Positions 43,301 through 52,451 of a stretch of 61,827 bases of DNA are shown here, piece by piece; the stretch's first letter is position 1; every line of letters begins with the position of its first letter. The stretch covers positions 1 to 61,827 of the forward strand of contig JBAZOO010000023.1 in NCBI GenBank assembly GCA_041648735.1. Direction: 5' to 3'. Below the pieces are notes generated by a model that saw nothing but the letters and a program-made list of their open reading frames with translations, searched no databases and was not told the origin of the DNA. The DNA is from JBAZOO01 sp041648735. Lineage in GTDB: Bacteria; Verrucomicrobiota; Lentisphaeria; Oligosphaerales; CAITYL01. The position numbers and the translations under genes are program-made.

Positions 43301-45130
43301 ATGCACAGCGACCTCTACAACGTCCGCCTCGCCGTCCTCGGCCTGGCCCTGGCCAGCCTCTTCGCGGCGCTTTCCGCGCGCCTCTACCGCGTCCAGGTCG
43401 CCCGCCACGAGGAACTCCTGGAGAAGGCCAGGGCCAAAGTCACCGCCATCACCCGCCAGACTGGCAACCGCGGCCTCATCTTGGACGACAAGGGGCGGCT
43501 GCTCGCCGGCAACCAGGCCTGCCGCACCCTCTATGCCGAGCCACGCCGCTTCGAGAAGCAGGCGGCCGAGGTCGCCACCGTGCTCCGGGACTACCTGAAG
43601 TTCAATCCGGAAACGGTCGCCCGCAAGTTCGCCCCGGCCTTCCGCCCCGAGCGGCCACAGGTCGAAGTGGTCGTCGCCCGCGACATCGAGATCGAAAAGG
43701 CCAAGCGCCTCGAGGCCGAGCTGCGCGCCCGCCACCTCCGCGGCTTCCGCTTCGAGGACACCACCCGCCGCTATTACCCCAAGGAGAGCCTCGCCGCCAG
43801 CCTGATCGGCCTCACCGACAGCGACGGCAGCGGCCTCTCCGGCATTGAACAGCTCTTCGACGCCAAGCTCAAGCCCGGCCAGGTGGAAAGCACCTTCGAG
43901 CGCGACCGCAAGGGGCGCTGGATCCCCCCGGCCAACAGCAGCGCCGCCACCGCCCCACCGCCACCGCCCGACGGCTGGAACGTCCACCTCACCATTGACG
44001 AGACCATCCAGCACATCGTCGAGCGGGAGCTGCGCGCCCTGATGGAAAAACACCAGCCCAAGGCCGCCTACGCCCTCATGGCCAACCCCCGCACCGGCGC
44101 CATCCTCGCCTTCGCCCAGCTCCCCGCCTTCAACCCCAACGACCGCGCCAGCGTCAACCCCGGCGTCACCCAGAACCGGATGCTGATCAGCGGCTTCGAG
44201 CCCGGCTCGGTCATGAAGGCCGTCCCCGTCTGCGCCGCCCTCGACGCCGGCCTGATCAGCCTCGACCAGACCTTCTTCTGCGAAAACGGCCTCTGGCTCT
44301 ACCGCAACCGCACCCTGCGCGACAGCGGCCACCGCTACGGCACCCTCGCCGTCCGCGAAATCATCCAGAAATCCAGCAACATCGGCACCGCCAAGATCGC
44401 CCTGCTCATGGGCCCCGAAAGGCTCCACGCCGCCCTCGCCCGCTTCGGCTTCGGCCAGCCCACCGGCCTCGGCTTCCCCAACGAGATCGGCGGCATCTTC
44501 CAGGACTGGCGCCGCTGGGACGGGCTCAAGGTCACCCGCGTCCCCATCGGCCAGGGCGTCCTCGTCACCGCACCCCAGCTCGTCCAGGCCTATTGCGCCC
44601 TCGCCAACCACGGCAGCATGCCCCAGCTCCACCTTGTCACCCGCCTCGAAGACACCACCACCGGCGAAATCCACCGCCTCGCCCCCAGCCAGCCCAAGCG
44701 CCAGGTCGCCTCGCCCCGCGCCGTCCGCGACATCGTCACCGCCCTCAAGACCGTCACCCAGAAAGGCGGCACCGCCACCACCGCCGCCGTCCCCGGCTTC
44801 GAGGTCGCCGGCAAGACCGGCACCGCCCAGAAAGTCCTCGAGGGCAGCCGCGGCTACACCAACCGCTACTTCGTCTCCTTCGCCGGCTTCGTCCCCGCCG
44901 ACAACCCCGCCTTCGTCCTCCTCGTCGCCGCCGACGAGCCCAGCCGCAACGGCTACTACGGCGGCGCCGTCTGCGGCCCCGTCTTCAGCCGCATCGCCAA
45001 GCAGACCCTCGAAATCATGCAGATCCCCCCCACCCATTCCACCGACGGCCCCCTCCTCGACCCCAGCGAACCCACCATCATCACCCTCCCCGGCTACGAC
45101 GAATTCTTCGAGGAGGACTTCCGCCCCTGA
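43301..45130 (+). CDS. ftsI: Septal penicillin-binding protein (FtsI/PBP3)
   Basis: This 609-residue class B PBP has an N-terminal membrane anchor (about 9-28), a dimerisation/pedestal region, and the transpeptidase domain with Ser303-x-x-Lys306 (GSVMK), Ser358-Ser359-Asn360 (SSN) and Lys505-Thr-Gly (KTG). It crosslinks septal peptidoglycan together with FtsW. It starts 16 bp after argC and lies just before murE as in dcw clusters. There is no PASTA domain; a short acidic tail follows residue 580. Confidence 0.92.
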   Translation: MHSDLYNVRLAVLGLALASLFAALSARLYRVQVARHEELLEKARAKVTAITRQTGNRGLILDDKGRLLAGNQACRTLYAEPRRFEKQAAEVATVLRDYLKFNPETVARKFAPAFRPERPQVEVVVARDIEIEKAKRLEAELRARHLRGFRFEDTTRRYYPKESLAASLIGLTDSDGSGLSGIEQLFDAKLKPGQVESTFERDRKGRWIPPANSSAATAPPPPPDGWNVHLTIDETIQHIVERELRALMEKHQPKAAYALMANPRTGAILAFAQLPAFNPNDRASVNPGVTQNRMLISGFEPGSVMKAVPVCAALDAGLISLDQTFFCENGLWLYRNRTLRDSGHRYGTLAVREIIQKSSNIGTAKIALLMGPERLHAALARFGFGQPTGLGFPNEIGGIFQDWRRWDGLKVTRVPIGQGVLVTAPQLVQAYCALANHGSMPQLHLVTRLEDTTTGEIHRLAPSQPKRQVASPRAVRDIVTALKTVTQKGGTATTAAVPGFEVAGKTGTAQKVLEGSRGYTNRYFVSFAGFVPADNPAFVLLVAADEPSRNGYYGGAVCGPVFSRIAKQTLEIMQIPPTHSTDGPLLDPSEPTIITLPGYDEFFEEDFRP

Positions 45131-45149
45131 CTTTTCTCGCCGCGGCGGC

Positions 45150-45249
<100 letters not shown>

Positions 45250-45250
<1 letters not shown>

Positions 45251-46803
45251 TGAAAATCCCCCCCCCCCCCCCCCCGCCACTGCCCCTCCGCGCCTACCTG
45301 GAAGGCCTCGGCCCGCTCCTGCTCGCCTTCCGCGGCGACCCCGCCGCCCCCATCGCCGGCGCCACCGCCGACTCGCGCCAGGTCCGCCCCGGCTGCCTCT
45401 TCGTCGCCATTCCCGGCCACCAGGCCGACGGCAGCCGCTTCGTCCCCCAGGCCCTGGCCGCCGGCGCCACCGCCATCGCCGCCGCCACCCCCCTGGAACT
45501 GCCCCCCGACATCGCCTTCCTCCAGATCGCCGAACCCTATCCCGCCGCCGGCCGCATCGCCGAAACCGCCGCCGGCCACCCCGCCCGCCACCTCCGCCTC
45601 TGGGGCGTCACCGGCACCAAGGGCAAGACCACCACCGCCTACCTCCTCCGCGCCATCCTCCAGGCCGCCGGCCGCGCCACCGGCATGATCGGCACCGTCG
45701 AATACGACCTCGGCAACGGCGAACGCCTGGTGGCCGACCGCACCACCCCGCCACCCTTCGAACTCCAGGCCCTCTTCAGCCGCCTCCGCGCCAACGGCGC
45801 CACCGACGTCGCCATCGAGGCCTCCAGCCACGCCCTCGACCAACGCCGCCTCGGCACCGCCACCTTCGCCGGCGCCATCTTCACCAACCTCACCGGCGAC
45901 CACATGGACTACCATCCCACCCCGGAGCACTACTACCAGGCCAAGAAACGGCTCTTCCGCGAAAGCCTCGCCCCGGCCGCCCCCGCCATCATCAACCTCG
46001 ACGACCCCACCGGCGAACGCCTCGCCCGCGAACTCCGCACCGAACGCCCCGACCTGCGCCTCGTCACCTTCGCCCTCGCCAACCCCGCCGCCGCCCTTCC
46101 CCTCCGCGAACTCCGCACCGGCCTCGCCGGCACCCACTTCACCCTGGACTGGGACGGCCGCCCCCTGCCCATCGCCTCGCCCCTCAACGGCCGCTTCAAC
46201 GCCCTCAACCTCGCCGGCGCCGCCCTCCTCGCCCGCGCCGCCGGCTGCCCCGAGGACGCCATCCGCCGCGCCCTCGCCACCTGCCCCGGCGCCCCTGGCC
46301 GCCTCGAAGCCGTCCCCGGCACCGGCAACGACTGCGCCGTCTACATTGACTACGCCCACACCGACGACTCCCTGCGCAACGTCCTCCAAACCTTGCGCGA
46401 CCTCCACCCCCGCCGCCTCCTCGCACTCTTCGGCTGCGGCGGCGACCGCGACCGCACCAAGCGCCCCCGCATGGGCCGCGTCGCCGCCGAACTGGCCGAC
46501 CACCTCTTCCTCACCAGCGACAACCCCCGCACCGAAGAGCCCGCCGCCATCATCGCGGAAATCCGCGCCGGCATCCCCGCCGCCGCCCAGGCCCCCGGCC
46601 GCCTCACCCTCATCCCCGACCGCCGGGAAGCCATCCGCCGCGCCGTCGCCGCCCTCCAGCCGGGCGACATCCTGCTCATTGCCGGCAAGGGACATGAACC
46701 CTACCAGGAAATCGCCGGCGTCAAGCATCCCTACTCCGACTTCGCCGAAGTCGCCGCCGCCCTCCAGCCCCGGAGACGGCCCGGGTTGGAGTCCACGCTT
46801 TAG
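45250..46803 (+). CDS. murE: UDP-MurNAc-tripeptide ligase (meso-diaminopimelate adding), unusual start
   Basis: This cytoplasmic Mur ligase adds meso-DAP to UDP-MurNAc-L-Ala-D-Glu. It has the ATP site GTKGKTT at 122-128, the conserved YTHTD-like IDYAHTDDS, and DNPR at 424-427, the mark of DAP rather than lysine specificity. No ATG or GTG fits; TTG at 45250 gives MKI followed by seven prolines, encoded by an 18-C run (45258-45275), then the normal N-terminal domain. No ribosome site is visible because a microsatellite abuts the start. The last codons lie inside an intergenic palindromic repeat. Confidence 0.88.
45258..45275 (+). repeat. 18-C homopolymer inside the murE 5' end
   Basis: Eighteen uninterrupted C residues begin with the last base of codon 3 of the proposed murE frame and encode most of a run of seven prolines. 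Gain or loss of one or two C would shift the frame of the rest of murE. Confidence 0.92.
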
Positions 46804-46920
46804 CGGGCGGCTGTTTGGGCGGCGGCGCGGGCCTTTCCGAAAGCCGCACATCTTCCGCCCTGCGAGTTTTTTGGCTGGACGGCAAATCCCACGCTGAAGC
46901 GTGAACTCCAGCGGCGGCGG
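46780..46920. repeat. Palindromic intergenic repeat overlapping the murE 3' end
   Basis: A TTGGAGTYCACGCTTTAGCG word at 46785-46804 and an inverted partner around 46889-46914 (CACGCTGAAGCGTG palindrome, then AACTCCAGCGG) flank this spacer. The AGCGGGCGGCTGTTYGG word after the first is also found near 48727. The same family occurs at 48758 and 48859. The murE stop codon TAG lies within the first copy. Confidence 0.8.
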
Positions 46921-46980
46921 GCGGGTTTTGTGATCCGGCCGCCTACCCCAAGCGGGATGCGCCCCGCCGGGAGGCGCGCC

Positions 46981-48282
46981 TCACACCGCCCGGCAGGCGG
47001 CGTAGAGGTTGGCGAACAGCGCCGGAATCTTCGCCGTCGGCGTGGCGGAGAAGGCAATGCGCAGGATGCCGTGCAGGCTGCAGACCCCCGTGGAATGTTC
47101 GGCCAGCAGCTTCTGCCGCACCCGCTCCGGATCGGCGCGCAGCGGCTTCACGCACATGAAGTAGCCGGAATTGAACGGCAGCGCCACGAACTCCTCCCGG
47201 TACTCGGGGTGCGCGGCCAGGACGCGCTTGATCTCTTCGTAGCGCCCCTTGAGCAGCTCGTAGGCCCGCCGCTTCTCCTCGGCGTAGGCCGGATTCTTCC
47301 AGGCCGCCAGCAGCATGGACTGGGCCGGCAGCGAGGCGTTGGAGATGTTGGCGCGGATCGCGCCGGCGCATTTGCCTTCCAGCGCCTGGTACAACGCCGG
47401 GGTGCCGCCTTTGACGCCAAAGGTGATGAAGCCGACCCGGAAGCCCCAGACGTAGTCCTCCTTGGTCGGGCCGTCGAGCTTGACGGCGAGCAGGTTCGGA
47501 TGCGCGTCGCACAGGTCAACGAAGAGCGACTGGAGATGGACCCCCTCTTCAAAGACCAGGCCGAAATAGGCGTCGTCGAGCAGCACCACCAGCTCGCGCC
47601 CGGCCTCGGCCTCGGCGACCAGCAGCCGCTTCAGCTCCGGCACCTCCTTCTCCAGCAGGGTGTAGCCGGCGGGGTTGTTGGGGAAGTTGAGGGCAATGAG
47701 CAGCTTCTTCTCCGGCCGCGCCGCCAGCGCCTGGCGCAGCCCCTCCAGGTTGAAGCCGCCCGCCGGGGTGAAGGTCGGATAGCTGACGGTCTGGGCGCCG
47801 TGGGAGATGCCAAACAGCAGGTCGTAGTTCTCCCAGTAGAGGTCGGAGGTGAGCAACACGTCGCCCGCATCGCAGAAGAGGTAGGCGGCCATGCTCAGGC
47901 CATGGGTCAAGGCGCAGGTGACGATCGGCTGGCTGAACGCCTTCCCCGCCAGCCCGGGATTCTTCGCCAGCATCATCTTCCCCCACTGCTCGCGGATTTC
48001 CGGCAGGCCGGGGCTCGGCGCGTAGGGGAAGGCCGCGCCTTTCGGCAGGTTCATCTGCGCCGCCAGGCTGGACAGGCAAAGCGGCCCCCCGTCCTCGTCC
48101 AGCGCCGTGCCGATGGTGGCGTTGATCGCCTTGCCCCGGGCCTCGGCCGACTGCGCGAGAATCCCCAGCTTGGGGAAATAGATCTTCCGGCCACGCGCCG
48201 ACAGCATCGCCAGCACCGCCGGGTTCACCGCCGCGATCGCCTGGTTCAAGGCCACTGCCTGCGCGTCCAATTGCTCCGCCAT
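46981..48282 (-). CDS. Class I/II PLP-dependent aminotransferase
   Basis: This 433-residue PLP enzyme has NFPNNPAGY in the substrate region, LVVLLDDAYFGL for the PLP-binding Asp and Tyr, and a lysine in KLDGPTKEDYVWGFRVGF as the likely Schiff base. The arrangement suggests a branch used for aspartate, tyrosine or alanine-type substrates, but the exact one is not certain. It is monocistronic, with its own promoter and a leader of about 90 nt; AGGGAGC precedes the ATG. Confidence 0.8.
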   Translation of the reverse strand: MAEQLDAQAVALNQAIAAVNPAVLAMLSARGRKIYFPKLGILAQSAEARGKAINATIGTALDEDGGPLCLSSLAAQMNLPKGAAFPYAPSPGLPEIREQWGKMMLAKNPGLAGKAFSQPIVTCALTHGLSMAAYLFCDAGDVLLTSDLYWENYDLLFGISHGAQTVSYPTFTPAGGFNLEGLRQALAARPEKKLLIALNFPNNPAGYTLLEKEVPELKRLLVAEAEAGRELVVLLDDAYFGLVFEEGVHLQSLFVDLCDAHPNLLAVKLDGPTKEDYVWGFRVGFITFGVKGGTPALYQALEGKCAGAIRANISNASLPAQSMLLAAWKNPAYAEEKRRAYELLKGRYEEIKRVLAAHPEYREEFVALPFNSGYFMCVKPLRADPERVRQKLLAEHSTGVCSLHGILRIAFSATPTAKIPALFANLYAACRAV

Positions 48283-48381
48283 GACTGCCTACGCTCCCTG
48301 GATGAAACCACCAGCCGACGACCACCACGAAACCCGCCGTGCCCATGGCGGGCGGCACCATCTTGAAAACGGCAATCTGTT

Positions 48382-48409
48382 ACTATGATCCCGAATCGCC
48401 CGGACGCAA
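48382..48409 (-). promoter_or_regulatory. Promoter of the aminotransferase gene
   Basis: TTGCGT (48404-48409), 16 bp, CATAGT (48382-48387) on the minus strand, in a short AT-richer stretch about 100 bp before the start codon. Confidence 0.45.
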
Positions 48410-48499
48410 CCGCCGCCGGCCGGAAAAGCGGACTCCGCAATGCCCGCCGCCGCCGGCCATGTCGGCCATGGCCGTCCATCCTGGCCCTGATCCCGCGAG

Positions 48500-49060
48500 A
48501 AGCCGCCTGGGGCCCTGGGGACAGGCAACATGGTGCCTTGGGGACGGGCAACATGGGGCCTTGCCCCTATTTTTCGCCTGTCCCTAATCCCTCCTTGTCC
48601 CTAATCCCTCGCGGAACGGCCAGCACTCGCGCCCCGCTGGGGCGCAATTCAACCATGCGGAACCCCCAGACCCCCGGCTGAAGCCGGGGGCTTTATTCCC
48701 TGGCCCCCGCTGGGGGCCGCGCCTTCAGCGGGCGGCTGTTCGGCTCGGGTTGGAGTTCACGCTTTAGCGTGGGGCCGGAAGTTGGTGTACAGGCTTTAGC
48801 CTGGGACCGGAAAGCCGCAGCCTAAAGGCTGGACACCAACGCCGGCGCTTTCCGCTCCCACGCTAAAGCGTGAACTCCAGCGGGTGACGCGTTTTCCGCC
48901 TGTCCCCGGAGGTGCCTCCCACACAGGCACGAATGCCTGTGCCACGCTCCCTGGCCCCGGCGGGGCCGGAGCCTAAAGCCCCCGGCTTCAGCCGGGGGAC
49001 TGGCGATCCAGCCATCCGTTTGCGCCCCAGCGGGGCGCGGGTGACGGTTTTTTGCCGTCC
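48500..49060. repeat. Mosaic of palindromic repeat families between aminotransferase and serA
   Basis: The 890-bp gap 48283-49172 carries no convincing gene. Perfect hairpins are stacked here: 48629-48645, 48671-48690, 48702-48718, 48758-48771, 48790-48803, 48818-48831, 48859-48872, 48922-48941, 48953-48967, 48979-48998 and 49022-49038. Several occur as inverted pairs (48671 with 48979; 48629 with 49022; 48758 with 48859), and 48781-48840 is a long imperfect inverted repeat. The words GGGGACAGGCA and CGCCTGTCCC recur here, at the window start and near 51 kb. Confidence 0.9.
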
Positions 49061-49172
49061 AGCGCCTCGGGGAACGGCCACCGCGGAAATGGGCGCGCCC
49101 CGGGTTGCGGGGTCTGGGCCCGGGGTGGGCGGCGTCCCTGGCTCCGCGGACTCCGCAACGCCCGCCGCCCGC

Positions 49173-50744
49173 TCAGACAATCGAGACGACCGCCACCGGG
49201 CTGGCGCCGGTCTCCGCCTTGATCCGTTCGATCACCGCGGCCGGCACCGGCTTGTTGACCTTGAGCATCGCCAGGGAACGCTTGCCATCGCTGCTGTGCG
49301 GGGAGCGGATGTCCTCGATGTTGATCTCGGCCGCCGCCAAGGCGCCGGTGATCTTGGCCAGCACGCCGGGGCGGTCCACGTAGACGGCCATCAGGGTGTG
49401 CCCCTCGGGGGGGAAGTAGAGCTTGTCGAAATCGTTGATCCGCGAGATCATCAGGTGCCCCTCGGTGATCGTCCCGCGCAAGCTGACCTTGTGCAGCAAA
49501 TCGCCGGTGCCGGCGGTGAAGTCCAGCGTCATCGAGTTGCCATACTTCTTCGTCTCGTCGATCTCCCGGATCTCATGGGTGATGCCGCGGCCGGCAAGGT
49601 ACGCCTCGGCGTCGCGCGCCTCGGAGGAGTCGAACTCGCTGGAAAGGGCGGCGGCAATGGGCGGCAGGAACCACTTGCCGAAGGGGTGCAGATCCCCATA
49701 GAAGCTGCACTCGATGCGGTTGATGTGGAGATCCGGGCCGAGGAACTGGCGGGCAACGGCGGCCAGGTGGTAGGCGAGCTGCTGGTACTGTTCGTCCAGC
49801 CCGTCGGGCACGCTCTTGTTCACCACATAGGTGGTGACGCCGCGCTCGCCGTAGGCAATGAGCTGCTCCGCCGAACGCTTGGCGGCGGTCCAGTTCGCCT
49901 CGGTTGTGCTCGCGCCCAAGTGCGGCAGCATGATGTCGGCGATGTCGGTGCAGCTCTTGGGGCCGGGGGCGTCCTCGGGATAGACGTCATTGAGGAACCC
50001 CAGCTTCTTTTCCGCCTTCAGCGCCCGCAGGTCCGCTTCGTTGACGATGCCGGCGCGGGAACAATTGACGATCACGGCGCCGGGCTTGGCCAGTTGCAGC
50101 AGGGAACGGTTGACCATGCCCTTGGTTTCGGGGGTCTGCGGCACATGCAGGGTGATGATGTCCGCCGCCTGGAAAAGCCGCTCCAAGGCAACCAGTTCGG
50201 CCCCAAGCTCCGCCGCCTTGTCCGCCGAGAGCACGGGATCGTAGGCCAGCACCTTCACCTCGAAGCCCTCCAGGCGCTTGGCGACCAGCCGGCCAATGTT
50301 GCCCATGCCGACAATGCCGAGGGTCTTGTTGGCCAGTTCCCGACCCATGTAGTGCTTCTTCTCCCACTTGCCGAGGCGGGTGCTGGCGTCGGCGGGGATG
50401 ATGTGCCGGTAGTGGGCCAGCACCATGGCGATCACCTCTTCGGCGACGCCGTTGGCGTTGGCGCCGGGGGTGTTCATCACGTCAATCCCCCGCTTGCGGG
50501 CATATTTGCAGTCGATGTTGTCATAGCCGGCCCCGGCGCGGATGACGACGCGCAGCTTGGGCAGGGTGTCAATGACCGCGGCGTCAACTTTTTCGGAGCG
50601 GACGATGAGCGCCTCCGTGTCGGGATAGGCCCTGGCCAACTCGACCAATGCGGAATCCGCGTCTTGCACGACGGCAAACCCCTTGGAGGCCAGCAGCTCC
50701 TTGGCAACGCTTTCCAGCTTGGTCGGGATGAGCACGTTCTTCAT
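49173..50744 (-). CDS. serA: D-3-phosphoglycerate dehydrogenase
   Basis: This 523-residue enzyme oxidises 3-phosphoglycerate, the first step of serine synthesis. The catalytic domain leads into the Rossmann fold with GMGNIG at 146-151. The conserved NCSRAGIVNE and the HLGASTTEA segment with the catalytic His follow. Then come an intervening allosteric domain and a C-terminal ACT domain (from ~450) expected to bind serine. It is the long form. The start at 50744 has AAGGAG; the frame stays open a further 1.4 kb upstream through repeats, which is an artefact. Confidence 0.94.
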   Translation of the reverse strand: MKNVLIPTKLESVAKELLASKGFAVVQDADSALVELARAYPDTEALIVRSEKVDAAVIDTLPKLRVVIRAGAGYDNIDCKYARKRGIDVMNTPGANANGVAEEVIAMVLAHYRHIIPADASTRLGKWEKKHYMGRELANKTLGIVGMGNIGRLVAKRLEGFEVKVLAYDPVLSADKAAELGAELVALERLFQAADIITLHVPQTPETKGMVNRSLLQLAKPGAVIVNCSRAGIVNEADLRALKAEKKLGFLNDVYPEDAPGPKSCTDIADIMLPHLGASTTEANWTAAKRSAEQLIAYGERGVTTYVVNKSVPDGLDEQYQQLAYHLAAVARQFLGPDLHINRIECSFYGDLHPFGKWFLPPIAAALSSEFDSSEARDAEAYLAGRGITHEIREIDETKKYGNSMTLDFTAGTGDLLHKVSLRGTITEGHLMISRINDFDKLYFPPEGHTLMAVYVDRPGVLAKITGALAAAEINIEDIRSPHSSDGKRSLAMLKVNKPVPAAVIERIKAETGASPVAVVSIV

Positions 50745-50823
50745 CGCTAACTCCTTGCTCCATAATGAAAAGACGGACGCCGCCGCGGCTGGGGGACTGG
50801 CTTGCCGATGGCCGGCGGCGGGA

Positions 50824-50852
50824 ACTATAGCGTTGGGCGCGGGTCGCGGCAA
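50824..50852 (-). promoter_or_regulatory. Promoter of serA
   Basis: TTGCCG (50847-50852), 17 bp, TATAGT (50824-50829) on the minus strand, giving a leader of about 70 nt. Confidence 0.6.
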
Positions 50853-51017
50853 CCCCGGCCAGCCGATTTCCGTTAAATTTTTCACAGGCGGCGGGGGCAG
50901 TTGCCTGCCCCAAGAGGCCGGGGGCATCGGGGTCGGGAGCGGGAGCGCGATCGGCGCCATGGCGGGAGTTCGATTCCGCTCCCGATGCCGCTGGCGACGA
51001 GGCTGGCACGCGAAAGG

Positions 51018-51355
51018 GAGGGAAGGTTCGCACGGAGCACACGGAACCCACGGAAGGCGCGGGGGACAGGCACCAAGCCACCGAATTTCGAGCGCGAGCG
51101 CGAGCGCGAAGCGCGGGAGGGAAGGTTCGCACGGAGCACACGGAACCCACGGGAGGCGCGGGGGACAGGCACCAAGCCATCGAATTTCGAGTGTGAGCGC
51201 GAGCGCGAAGCGCGGGAGGGAAGGTTCGCACGGAGCACACGGAAACCACGGAAGGCGCGGGGGACAGACACCAAGCCACCGAATTTCGAGCGCGAGCGCG
51301 AGCGCGAAACGCGGGGGAGGGAAGGTTCGCACGGAGCACACGGAAACCACGGAGA
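51018..51355. repeat. Tandem array of a ~99-bp repeat between serA and lexA
   Basis: A GGAAGGTTCGCACGGAGCAC word starts at 51021, 51120, 51219 and 51320, giving three full periods (99, 99, 101 bp) and a partial fourth. Each unit holds the GGGGGACAGRCACCAAGCCA word and a run of CGAGCG also seen at positions 100-270. The rest of the 800-bp gap 50745-51544 holds the serA promoter, a 9-T run near 51476 and no gene. Unit spacing and lack of palindromic spacers speak against CRISPR. Confidence 0.92.
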
Positions 51356-51544
51356 AAACCCTTCCGCCGCCGCGGTCTCCATGCCCTCCGCACGAAACCA
51401 TCTCCAGGAGCCCCCTTCCTTCGCACGGCGGGCGCGGAGGTGGCCGGAGGCTTTGGGGGAGATTTGGGGGGGACTTTTTTTTTGCGGACTCCGCAAACCG
51501 CGGGGGCGGGGCCTGGAATTGGCCGGGCGCTGCCTCCGCCGACC

Positions 51545-52177
51545 TCAGTAGACCCGCATCAAGGCAATGACCACCCCCTGCAACTGCACCTGCTCGGGCG
51601 GGTAGAACTGGGGCGCATAGGCCGGGTTGGCCGGGCGCAGTTCCACTTGGTGCCCATGATGGTACAGATACTTGACGGTGGTTTCCGTGCCGTCCACCAA
51701 AGCCACCACGACGTCCCCATTCCGCGCCTCCGCGGCCTGCTTGGCGACCACCGTGTCGCCGTCCAGCATCCCGGCGTCCCGCATGCTTTCTCCAAAGATC
51801 TTCAAGGCGAAGAGCTTGTGGCCGCCGGTGCCGCGCGGGAGCTGGGCGGGGTCGAAGCGGAGCACCCGCTCCACCCGCTCCTCCGCCAGCAACGGCATCC
51901 CGGCGGCGACATGGCCGATGACCGGAACCGCGATGGTGAGAGTTCCGCCCGGCCCGGTGCCGGGGCGCGGCACGCCAGTCAGGCTCAGGCTGCGGGCCTT
52001 GGAGCTGCGGTTCACGTAGCCCTTGCGCTGCAGCGCCCGCAGATGGGCGAAGGCGGTGGCGGAGCGGATCTTGAAATAGTCCCCCAGTTCGTAGACGGTG
52101 GGGGCCATCCCCTCGCGCCTCATGAACTCCTCGATGTAGTCGAGGATGGCTTGCTGCTTCTTCGTCAAACCTTTCAT
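51545..52177 (-). CDS. lexA: SOS repressor LexA
   Basis: This 210-residue repressor has an N-terminal winged helix (1-65; KKQQAILDYIEEFMRREG), the Ala92-Gly93 self-cleavage bond, catalytic Ser131 in FGESMRDAG and Lys169 in ETTVKY. Cleavage is triggered by RecA on damaged DNA. The start at 52177 has GGAGGTGA. Neither an E. coli-type nor a Bacillus-type SOS box is obvious upstream, so the operator must differ. It is divergent from an unknown gene 274 bp away. Confidence 0.95.
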   Translation of the reverse strand: MKGLTKKQQAILDYIEEFMRREGMAPTVYELGDYFKIRSATAFAHLRALQRKGYVNRSSKARSLSLTGVPRPGTGPGGTLTIAVPVIGHVAAGMPLLAEERVERVLRFDPAQLPRGTGGHKLFALKIFGESMRDAGMLDGDTVVAKQAAEARNGDVVVALVDGTETTVKYLYHHGHQVELRPANPAYAPQFYPPEQVQLQGVVIALMRVY

Positions 52178-52220
52178 GGCTGTCACCTCCGCTGGGTCTG
52201 GATTCCTGGAACCTATCCAT

Positions 52221-52248
52221 ACCATACGGCCATTCAGCCGCGTTTCAA
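52221..52248 (-). promoter_or_regulatory. Candidate lexA promoter
   Basis: TTGAAA (52243-52248), 16 bp, TATGGT (52221-52226) on the minus strand, 44 bp before the lexA ATG. A LexA operator would be expected to overlap this, but no clear dyad was recognised. Confidence 0.45.
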
Positions 52249-52398
52249 GAAAAAGCTACTATTTGTTTTGTGATGCTGGACGGGATTCGGCTTCCTGGCC
52301 GGGGCGCGAGGAGGATCCGGCCCCCGTGAATTCCCGTGGGCATGCCGCGCCCCCCGGCAGCCGGCACCGGCACGGCGGCAGGAAACGGTCCGGCCGGA

Positions 52399-52427
52399 TT
52401 GGCATGGAAGCTTTGGCGGTTTAAGAT
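52399..52427 (+). promoter_or_regulatory. Promoter of the unknown gene at 52452
   Basis: TTGGCA (52399-52404), 17 bp, TAAGAT (52422-52427) on the plus strand, close to consensus. Initiation near 52434 gives a leader of about 18 nt. Confidence 0.6.
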
Positions 52428-52451
52428 ACTTGGCATGACAAGGGTTGGGCG

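Noticed and set aside
48283..49172. Replication origin or DnaA-box cluster in the large repeat-filled gap
   Set aside because: No TTATNCACA-like boxes or AT-rich unwinding region are visible, and dnaA, dnaN or gyrB are absent.
51018..51355. CRISPR array
   Set aside because: Units of 99 bp are repeated in full with no unique spacers, and no cas gene is nearby.
49173..52220. Extended serA frame reaching through the 99-bp repeats and lexA
   Set aside because: SerA homology begins at 50744 with a good ribosome site and promoter; the extra 492 codons encode repeat DNA and antisense to nothing meaningful, and overlap lexA.
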